This document shows, one piece after another, positions 6,216 through 10,192 of a stretch of DNA of 10,192 bases. The position numbers were made by a program, and so were the translations under genes. Source of the stretch: Holosporales bacterium (GTDB taxonomy: Bacteria > Pseudomonadota > Alphaproteobacteria > Caedimonadales > UBA9215); NCBI GenBank assembly GCA_003503995.1, contig DOCA01000006.1, positions 1-10,192 on the forward strand, read 5' to 3'. Each line of letters begins with the position of its first letter. Within the stretch, counting starts at the first letter, position 1. The notes beneath the pieces are model-generated. The model was not told where the DNA came from. It made no database searches and saw nothing but the letters and a program-made list of their open reading frames with translations.

Positions 6216-6245
6216 CAAATATACACTGTTTTTGAAATGTTTCAA
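6216..6245 (-). promoter_or_regulatory. Bacteroidota-type promoter for the 93aa-RHH-zinc-finger operon
   Basis: On the minus strand TTG (6245-6243) is followed by exactly 19 bases and a perfect TAnnTTTG element, TATATTTG (6223-6216). Expected start is about 6208, leaving a leader of about 30 bases before ATG 6179. The TTG box sits inside the palindrome at 6227-6250. Confidence 0.7.
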
Positions 6246-6250
6246 AAACA
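6227..6250. promoter_or_regulatory. Candidate operator: perfect 11-bp inverted repeat with 2-base spacer
   Basis: TGTTTTTGAAA (6227-6237), spacer TG, then its exact reverse complement (6240-6250). It covers the upstream promoter element and part of the spacer, so bound protein would block RNA polymerase. The RHH-like protein two genes downstream is the likely ligand (inference). A lone TTTTTGAAA half site occurs at the equivalent place in the promoter at 1704-1733. Confidence 0.65.
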
Positions 6251-6263
6251 AAGTGAAAGTTTT

Positions 6264-7157
6264 TCAACAATATTTTAATAATTGCTCATTAAAATCCTTA
6301 AAGCCCTCTTTTGGCTGCTTAAAAAGCACTTTTTTGTCCTTCAGAAGCTTTTTCATGATAGAATTGAATTTGTTGCCCCCCAAATCGTTGTCGCCACATA
6401 TATATGTGGTGGCGTTCGTTGACTTTAAAGTAGTGGAGAGAAAAGCTTTTTGCGATTGCGAAATCTCCCCGCAGGTAGCGATGTAGCCTGTATTAGCTTC
6501 CATTTTTCCACGTCGCAGAAGCTCATAGATGCTTAAACAGTCTATCGCCCCCTCGCAAACAAATATGCGATTAGCAGTATCTATTCCTGCCGAAAAGACG
6601 CCCTTTTGGCCCGTGATGCGTTTCGCCTCACCTTTAAAGTAGGCAGCCGAAGTCCTTTTGAACATTCCTACAAAATCATGTTTGGTATTTTTCAACGCAA
6701 ACACAACACCATGGCTGTTAGCTTTTAAAACTCTGCCGTGGGTCTCTCTGAAGCCTTCAACGGATGACATTGATAGCCCCCTTTCATTTATTAAATAGTT
6801 ATCGGGTGGTACATGTTTCCAGCGGGCGAAATTAGCTTTGGCTCTTTCAATTTTACTACTATCGTCCTCAAATTTCGGCGGGGCGTAGGTTGCTTCTTTT
6901 GGCGGGACGAAAGTGTTTTGCCCTAAAAAATTGCGGCAGTATTGCGCGTAATCAAAAACTTCGTTGCTTCGGCAGTCCATAGCTACCCACTTGCCGCTTT
7001 GGTGATAAAAAACAACTAGTTTGTCATTGTAAGTGTAACCACCACCAATGCTTCGGGGGGCTTTGCCCCTGCCAAAACAGCTGTATTTGGCTGTGCTTTT
7101 TGCCTTGATATATTCCCAGTCGTAAAGGAGTGAATCAAATGGGGTTGATGGTTTCAT
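6264..7157 (-). CDS. Toprim-domain DNA primase
   Basis: 297 residues. The N-terminal region (1-75) takes the place of a CHC2-type finger but has no Cys-x2-Cys pairs. Residues about 119-180 fit the DUF3991-like pattern of mobile-element primases: YLINERGL (121-128), a VVFALKN strand, then RTSAAYFKG. The Toprim domain has its catalytic Glu in FVCEGAID (Glu202) and the acidic pair in ICGDNDLGG (Asp256, Asp258). The ending FKDFNEQL (286-293) matches the KD[WF]N motif usual after Toprim in this group. It would lay RNA primers for replication of the replicon. The start lies 12 bases after the stop of the VapE-like helicase gene, so they are one unit, a common primase-helicase pairing. At under 300 residues it is compact and lacks a fused helicase. 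Confidence 0.9.
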   Translation of the reverse strand: MKPSTPFDSLLYDWEYIKAKSTAKYSCFGRGKAPRSIGGGYTYNDKLVVFYHQSGKWVAMDCRSNEVFDYAQYCRNFLGQNTFVPPKEATYAPPKFEDDSSKIERAKANFARWKHVPPDNYLINERGLSMSSVEGFRETHGRVLKANSHGVVFALKNTKHDFVGMFKRTSAAYFKGEAKRITGQKGVFSAGIDTANRIFVCEGAIDCLSIYELLRRGKMEANTGYIATCGEISQSQKAFLSTTLKSTNATTYICGDNDLGGNKFNSIMKKLLKDKKVLFKQPKEGFKDFNEQLLKYC

Positions 7158-7169
7158 GGTGTAGTTGAG

Positions 7170-8411
7170 TTATACTTTTTTGATTAGATAGCCCCATTTG
7201 ACAATTCCATTTACCCTTTTTGCACTATTTTTAAATTCTAAACGTCTTAATGCCTTGCCAAGTGTGACATTTTTAAATTTCACGCCATTAACTCCTTCAT
7301 TATCGTTGATGTATTTACATATTTCAGTGGTTGTTAGCCATTCAACCTCATCGCCAGGTTTTGGTACCGCTAAATAGTTGCCGATGGTTTCAAATTCGGG
7401 CGTGTTGTATTTGTATTTTTCATTTTTTTCTTCATTTAATTCCAGCTCTGACGCTGTGTATTCGTAGTTTTTTCCAGACTTATAAAGTTGGTAGGCAAAT
7501 GCCCAAAGTGAGTCAACGGGGAAGTCTTCAATGGTAAACTGTCCTTTAGGTGGTTTAAAGTCAAAGTATTTCTTATTAATAAAGTTTTTGATAGAAAAGA
7601 CTACGAACCGCTGGGTGCCAGTGGGGTCATTTAAAAAAGTTGTTTCGTTGCAGGTGGCTAAAAATGAACAACAGCGTTGCCTGTAAACCTCTGTGCGCCC
7701 CCAGGGCAACCTTTCTTTAATGCGAGAAGTACTAACAAAGGCTTTGAACGGGTCGCGGTTCTGCGGATTTTTGAAAAATTTATCTAGCTCCTCAAAAACA
7801 ATAAGGAAGTTAGTCGTGAGCGTGATGACGTTATCTTTGTTTGTCACAGCTATACTCTTTAGGTCTTTAAAGTACTTGTCAAGAGCTGGTGGGGTTATAA
7901 ATTCGCAAAAAGGAGACTTACCTATACCACTTACCCCTTGTAGTGTAAGTACGTGCTTATTAACGTATTTAGGCTCTAAAGCACAACGAATGCTTGCAAC
8001 TAACCAGTTGCGTAGGGCTTTGTAAAATCTCAAAGCCTCCTCTTCGCTTTCGTCTTCCAGCAAGATAAATCTAATTAATTGGACTATCGGGTCTAAATCT
8101 TTAACCTTATGAGGTAGTTTGTCCTTGTAATTGTCAAGTTTTAGGCTTTCAAAGTATGCCTTTATAGGGTTGTGAGGGGGGGAGACATAGTGGGATAAAA
8201 CGGTTGTGGCGAGGTAATCTTTTGAAGTAGGTGCGTGGTTTTTATTAACCTCAACGAACACATTAGGTTCGTGCACTTGATCCCATTTGCCTTTTTTGTC
8301 CCTCTCTATGGAGTTCTCAATAGTATTATACCTAAATTTATAGGTTTGCAAAAGGTGCTTTTCAAGTGCCTCCATTTTGCTTCCTTTCTCTTTTTTGGCT
8401 ATATTTGTCAT
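7170..8411 (-). CDS. VapE/VirE-like AAA+ replicative helicase
   Basis: 413 residues from ATG 8411. An internal ATG at 8375 (Met13) is preceded by AAAGGAAG and may be the true start, giving 401 residues. The N-terminal part carries YKFRYNTIENSIE, like the 'FRYN' stretch at the head of Bacteroidota VirE/VapE proteins. Walker A is GVSGIGKS (159-166), Walker B LIVFEELD (203-210), a polar sensor strand SFLATCNE (249-256), and TGTQRF (264-269) with Arg268 as likely arginine finger. The region IKERLPWGR (231-239) fits the family. The C-terminal quarter (about 350-413) looks like a winged-helix (TTEICKYIND...ALRRLEF). It should unwind DNA at the fork and, with no separate Rep protein in sight, may also help open the iteron origin about 300 bases upstream. 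The primase follows after 12 bases. Confidence 0.92.
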   Translation of the reverse strand: MTNIAKKEKGSKMEALEKHLLQTYKFRYNTIENSIERDKKGKWDQVHEPNVFVEVNKNHAPTSKDYLATTVLSHYVSPPHNPIKAYFESLKLDNYKDKLPHKVKDLDPIVQLIRFILLEDESEEEALRFYKALRNWLVASIRCALEPKYVNKHVLTLQGVSGIGKSPFCEFITPPALDKYFKDLKSIAVTNKDNVITLTTNFLIVFEELDKFFKNPQNRDPFKAFVSTSRIKERLPWGRTEVYRQRCCSFLATCNETTFLNDPTGTQRFVVFSIKNFINKKYFDFKPPKGQFTIEDFPVDSLWAFAYQLYKSGKNYEYTASELELNEEKNEKYKYNTPEFETIGNYLAVPKPGDEVEWLTTTEICKYINDNEGVNGVKFKNVTLGKALRRLEFKNSAKRVNGIVKWGYLIKKV

Positions 8412-8429
8412 ATATATTTGTCGTTAATT

Positions 8430-8449
8430 AGAGGCGTCAACCTCTTTTT
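8430..8449 (+). terminator. Weak terminator-like hairpin on the plus strand
   Basis: AGAGG (8430-8434), loop CGTCAA, CCTCT (8441-8445), then TTTT. Lies in the leader of the helicase gene but has the U-tract on the opposite, antisense strand. In the helicase mRNA the same bases could still fold just upstream of the start. Confidence 0.35.
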
Positions 8450-8459
8450 ATAAAATAGT

Positions 8460-8483
8460 GCCCGCTATATGCGGGCTTTTTTT
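8460..8483 (+). terminator. Intrinsic terminator, U-tract on the plus strand
   Basis: GCCCGC (8460-8465), loop TATAT, GCGGGC (8471-8476), followed by seven T. This is the clearest terminator in the window, yet no plus-strand gene precedes it: the plus strand here is antisense to the helicase gene. On the minus strand the hairpin follows the stop of the small HTH gene directly, with a poorer tail (ACTATTTTAT), so it may also partly terminate or attenuate HTH-to-helicase transcription. Confidence 0.75.
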
Positions 8484-8655
8484 ATGCTTTTTTAAACCTG
8501 TTTAATTCGGTGGGATTTATAATTATTTTCGTTTTACGAATACCCATCTTTTGCTTTTTATAGTCTTTTATCAATCCCTGATTTATAGCTCTATAAATTG
8601 TCAGGTTTGAACATTTTAATTCTCTGGCGAATTCCGCCACCGTTATATAGTTCAT
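8482..8655 (-). CDS. Small excisionase-type helix-turn-helix protein
   Basis: 57 residues, ATG 8655 to TAA 8482. MNYITVAEFARELKCS followed by NLTIYRAINQGLI is the MerR/excisionase-like winged-HTH signature (first helix VAEFARELK, recognition helix NLTIYRAINQG), then a basic wing (KKQKMGIRKTKI) and a closing helix NPTELNRF. These proteins bind DNA, often bending repeated sites. It sits between the iteron origin (70 bases upstream) and the helicase gene (70 bases downstream), so it may bind the iterons or regulate the replication operon. There is no integrase nearby, so a true excisionase role is unlikely. Confidence 0.8.
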   Translation of the reverse strand: MNYITVAEFARELKCSNLTIYRAINQGLIKDYKKQKMGIRKTKIIINPTELNRFKKA

Positions 8656-8659
8656 AATA

Positions 8660-8690
8660 CAATAGTAACACTATAGTTTTAAAAAAGCAA
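8660..8690 (-). promoter_or_regulatory. Promoter candidate for the HTH-helicase-primase unit
   Basis: On the minus strand TTG (8690-8688), 20 bases, then TACTATTG (8667-8660), a 7/8 match to TAnnTTTG. The predicted start is almost at the ATG (8655), suggesting a leaderless or nearly leaderless transcript. Iterons begin about 35 bases upstream, so initiator binding could affect it. Confidence 0.4.
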
Positions 8691-8724
8691 ATAATATTGA
8701 AAAAAGCACAATCCTAAGGTTTAA

Positions 8725-8860
8725 TTTCTTCCTTCAACCTTCAACAACCTTCAACAACCTTCAACAACCTTCAACAACCTTCAACAACCTTCAACAAAAA
8801 AACGCCGTTTAAAGCTCACAAGCACTGAAAATGGTATTTGTTGAAGGTTGAAGGAAGAAA
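8725..8860. repeat. Perfect 23-bp inverted repeat bounding origin block A
   Basis: Arm 8725-8747 (TTTCTTCC followed by two overlapping iterons) is exactly reverse-complemented at 8838-8860. In single-stranded DNA or RNA the arms could pair into a long stem with a loop of about 90 bases holding the remaining iterons and the core. Confidence 0.9.
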
Positions 8861-8963
8861 ACCCTATTTGCAAAGGGTATATACTATATACTACATACTA
8901 TAACATTTATATAAGAAAACAACCTTCAACCCTTCAACATAGCTAAAAAACGCCGTTTAAAGC
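8797..8963. repeat. 19-bp origin core, two direct copies
   Basis: AAAAAACGCCGTTTAAAGC at 8797-8815 and 8945-8963, 148 bp apart. Each has forward iterons on its left and inverted iterons on its right (after 24 and 18 bases), and loosely similar bases following (a GAAAAT-type stretch). The conserved core within variable flanks suggests a specific binding or initiation site. Confidence 0.9.
8876..8920. other. AT-rich stretch between origin blocks, likely unwinding region
   Basis: A run of TATATAC/ATACTA-type sequence with almost no G or C separates the two iteron blocks. Such a tract next to iterons is the usual place where the duplex opens. Assigned by position and composition only. Confidence 0.5.
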
Positions 8964-9110
8964 CCAGAAACAGCGAAAAATGTTGAAGGTAGCAACCTTC
9001 AACAACCTTCAACAACCTTCAACGCTTAAGCTAAGTAAAAATGGAACAAAAAGGGTTTTTAGCTTTGTTTGAAGCCGTACAGACATTACAATCCCTTTAG
9101 AGCCTATTAT

Positions 9111-9145
9111 TTGGTGCGAGTTTTAATGAAACTCTATTAAGTTTG
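9111..9145 (+). promoter_or_regulatory. Promoter candidate for the small exported protein, with a hairpin between its elements
   Basis: TAAGTTTG (9138-9145) is a perfect TAnnTTTG. The nearest TTG (9111-9113) is 24 bases upstream, longer than usual. GAGTTT (9118-9123) and AAACTC (9129-9134) form a 6-bp inverted repeat in the spacer, a possible operator. The gene-free stretch 9024-9166 shows nothing else I can name. Confidence 0.4.
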
Positions 9146-9166
9146 TAGTACTAATTTTTTAAAACT

Positions 9167-9457
9167 ATGAACAAAAAAATTCCATTAACCTTAATAGCCT
9201 GTTTTTTGTATGGGCATTTAAAAACACAAGCGATTGAATCACAAACTGTTTTGCTCCACCCTGTTATCATTAACGAGATAGCGGCGCAGTCAGCTGACTG
9301 CGTAGAGAAAAAACTATCAAGCGGTATTTTTAAAAAAATAGCATCATTCATGTATCATCTTGTTATTTTGATGCTAATAGGCGGCTCTTTTGTAGCCCTT
9401 ATGGAAATCGGGCCTAAAATAGACGACATGGCTAGATACGATAGAGGGCACCATTAG
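9167..9457 (+). CDS. Small exported protein with one TM, unknown (coat or surface protein candidate)
   Basis: 96 residues. Signal peptide about 1-22 (MNKK, hydrophobic ITLIACFLYG-like core, likely cut TQA|IES). A short mature exterior part (about 23-57, with Cys45) is followed by one TM at about 58-80 and a charged tail (PKIDDMARYDRGHH). It stands alone on the plus strand, away from the main membrane operon, but its promoter has the same TAAGTTTG and its N-terminus begins MNKK like the 562-residue protein. A signal peptide plus a single TM in a small product is the layout of filamentous-phage coat proteins and of some pilins, though it lacks a clear match to either. Not recognised; coding supported by the signal peptide and promoter. 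Confidence 0.72.
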   Translation: MNKKIPLTLIACFLYGHLKTQAIESQTVLLHPVIINEIAAQSADCVEKKLSSGIFKKIASFMYHLVILMLIGGSFVALMEIGPKIDDMARYDRGHH

Positions 9458-9486
9458 TCTCTTAGCTGGCTTTTTAGTGAAAAGAT

Positions 9487-9522
9487 GAGTATGGACCCAT
9501 CTAGGATTACGGTCGTTGATTT
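9487..9522 (+). repeat. Copy 2 of the imperfect two-block direct repeat
   Basis: ATGGnnCCATC (9491-9501) and TCGTTGATTT (9513-9522) with the same 11-base gap as at 5395-5430. Both copies lie where a plus-strand and a minus-strand unit converge. It is here in the non-coding gap between the small exported protein and the coiled-coil gene. Confidence 0.45.
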
Positions 9523-9558
9523 AAGGGGCTTTAAATGGTTGTTTTTCCCTAACCCTTA

Positions 9559-9750
9559 CTAGGACTTCGTTTTGGCAGCCCCACGGACTTTACGATTATG
9601 TGCCATTTTGCGTGCATGCTCCTCGCGAAGCTTTACAGCTTCCAGGCGTGCTTTCATTGCTATAATGTTTGCATTAAGAGCCTGCTTGTCTAACTCAGCC
9701 TGTTCTAGTTTGTGCTCTAACACTTTTATTTGTCTTATTAAGGTTACCAT
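9559..9750 (-). CDS. Small coiled-coil protein with basic tail
   Basis: 63 residues, ATG 9750 to TAG 9559. Residues 3-45 are an almost unbroken helix with heptad-like Leu/Ile/Ala spacing (VLEHKLEQAELDKQAL, then MKARLEAVKL), followed by a basic tail (ARKMAHNRKVRGAAKTKS). It probably oligomerises, and the tail could bind DNA or RNA. It lies 87 bases beyond the end of the FtsK-like gene on the same strand and has its own TATATTTG promoter element. No family recognised; the opposite strand is also open here, but lacks any comparable features. Confidence 0.68.
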   Translation of the reverse strand: MVTLIRQIKVLEHKLEQAELDKQALNANIIAMKARLEAVKLREEHARKMAHNRKVRGAAKTKS

Positions 9751-9776
9751 GATTTAGGGGTTCTTTTTTAAAAAAA

Positions 9777-9784
9777 CAAATATA
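9777..9784 (-). promoter_or_regulatory. -7 promoter element for the coiled-coil gene
   Basis: TATATTTG on the minus strand, a perfect TAnnTTTG, 26 bases before ATG 9750. No TTG lies at 19-20 bases upstream, so the promoter may be weak or activator-dependent. Confidence 0.4.
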
Positions 9785-9837
9785 TACACACGTATCTATA
9801 TCCCCTTTTTATAAAAGGTGAAACCTCATCTAACTTT

Positions 9838-10192
9838 TTAATGTGCCAAATTTTTTAAGCCGTAATAGTAACCTCCTCTTTCTAAATTTTTACAGGCATT
9901 TTTAAAGCTGTAATTATCACAGTTTAGCGCTGTGTATTTTATTCTTCTGGCTATTTTTCTAAGCAAAAACTCGCCAGTGTCTAAGTGCATCGGTCGTAGG
10001 CAATCTCTCCCTCCTTTTGAGCCCAATATAATACGTTCCACCTCATCGCTTACGCCAAAGCTAATACGCCGCACAAAGTTATTCTTAATAGCGCCCGACA
10101 CGTACTTTTTATAGGGGCTTTGTGTGCTAAAGATAAGCCGTATTCCTTCAGCCCTACCTTTGCTAGCAAGAGCATGTACCATTGAAAGCACA
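9838..10192 (-). CDS. FtsK/HerA-type DNA-translocase ATPase, C-terminal part (continues from position 1)
   Basis: Residues 195-311, in frame with the part at 1-581 when the ends are joined. GTG at 10191 is an internal valine, not a start. The segment SKGRAEGIRLIFSTQSP (204-220) is the FtsK 'RAxGIHLxxATQRP' region with the sensor Thr-Gln. It is followed by IKNNFVRRISFGVSDEVERIILG (229-251), matching the FtsK 'IKANIPTRIAFxVSSxxDSRxILD' stretch including the expected arginines, and by DTGEFLLR (265-272) for the final strand. The end is basic with no DNA-reading gamma domain. Stop TAA at 9840-9838; a weak hairpin (AGGT-TTC-ACCT) follows. The motif order is complete only when both window ends are combined. 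Confidence 0.93.
   Translation of the reverse strand, partial: VLSMVHALASKGRAEGIRLIFSTQSPYKKYVSGAIKNNFVRRISFGVSDEVERIILGSKGGRDCLRPMHLDTGEFLLRKIARRIKYTALNCDNYSFKNACKNLERGGYYYGLKNLAH

Larger units (their letters stand above)
8725..9023. other. Iteron-type origin of replication
   Basis: Fifteen copies of CCTTCAAC. Forward copies start at 8731, 8738, 8748, 8758, 8768, 8778, 8788; 8923, 8931; 8996, 9006, 9016, mostly with a 10-bp period. Inverted copies lie at 8840, 8847 and 8982. There are two blocks of the same design: forward iterons, a 19-bp core, then inverted iterons, with an AT-rich stretch (about 8876-8920) between them. A 10-bp period places binding sites on about one face of the helix, usual for plasmid origins. 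It lies beside the replication genes, in the gene-free region 8656-9166. No DnaA box was searched for rigorously. The protein that binds is unknown; the HTH protein and VapE-like helicase are candidates. Confidence 0.85.

Noticed and set aside
6754..6761. CCTTCAAC iteron copy inside the primase gene
   Set aside because: Single 8-mer within coding sequence, no neighbours; expected by chance.
8725..9023. Repeats as a CRISPR array
   Set aside because: Units are 8-10 bp with 2-base gaps and occur in both orientations, without unique spacers or cas genes; iterons fit better.
9485..9562. 25-codon plus-strand ORF (ATG 9485 to TAG 9562) after the small exported protein
   Set aside because: Very short, no start context, runs into the end of the coiled-coil gene, and overlaps the two-block repeat; no protein feature supports it.
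9572..9757. Plus-strand ORF of 61 codons opposite the coiled-coil gene
   Set aside because: Cys/Ser/Arg-rich shadow product; the minus-strand frame has heptad pattern, basic tail and a promoter element.
1..10192. Filamentous-phage (inovirus) genome
   Set aside because: The ATPase is FtsK-like without the TM of Zot/pI proteins, there is no rolling-circle Rep and no clear coat gene set; kept only as one possibility.

Overview
The window looks like a complete circular replicon of about 10.2 kb, opened inside one gene. A minus-strand reading frame runs off position 1 and re-enters at position 10192 without losing frame. The joined 311-residue protein is a clean FtsK/HerA-type ATPase: Walker A lies on one side of the cut, and Walker B sits just before it. 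The DNA is AT-rich. Several promoter candidates fit the Bacteroidota pattern (TTG, 19-20 bases, TAnnTTTG), most starts lack a strong Shine-Dalgarno, and the helicase looks like the VapE/VirE proteins of Bacteroidota mobile elements. A Bacteroidota plasmid or plasmid-like phage is therefore the best guess; nothing supports a finer placement.

Layout, clockwise. (1) Minus strand, 1690 to 1 and on through 10192 to 9838: a three-gene unit of a small two-TM protein, a 243-residue two-TM protein and the soluble FtsK-like motor, followed by a separate coiled-coil gene (9750-9559). (2) Plus strand, 1812-5357: a tight operon of membrane or export-type proteins I cannot assign (103, 141, 562, about 225 and 127 residues). 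The 562-residue protein has a signal peptide and several TM segments. Its end overlaps, at an A10 tract, a -1 frame ORF with no ATG near its beginning, so a 798-residue fusion by frameshifting is possible. (3) Minus strand, 6179-5391: a 93-residue unknown, a 52-residue ribbon-helix-helix-like protein and a small zinc-finger-like protein, behind a promoter that carries a perfect 11-bp inverted repeat. (4) Minus strand, 8655-6264: a small excisionase-type HTH protein, a VapE-like AAA+ helicase and a Toprim primase, which form the replication module. (5) 8725-9023: an iteron origin with fifteen copies of CCTTCAAC in both orientations, two copies of a 19-bp core and an AT-rich stretch between two blocks. 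(6) Plus strand, 9167-9457: a small protein with a signal peptide and one TM.

How it may work (inference): the HTH or VapE protein acts at the iterons, and VapE helicase plus Toprim primase replicate the circle. The RHH protein probably represses its own operon. The FtsK-like motor with its two membrane partners, together with the plus-strand membrane operon, looks like machinery for moving DNA across a membrane, either cell-to-cell transfer or virion extrusion/packaging. No capsid, lysis, relaxase, rolling-circle Rep or integrase gene was recognised, so plasmid versus virus stays open.
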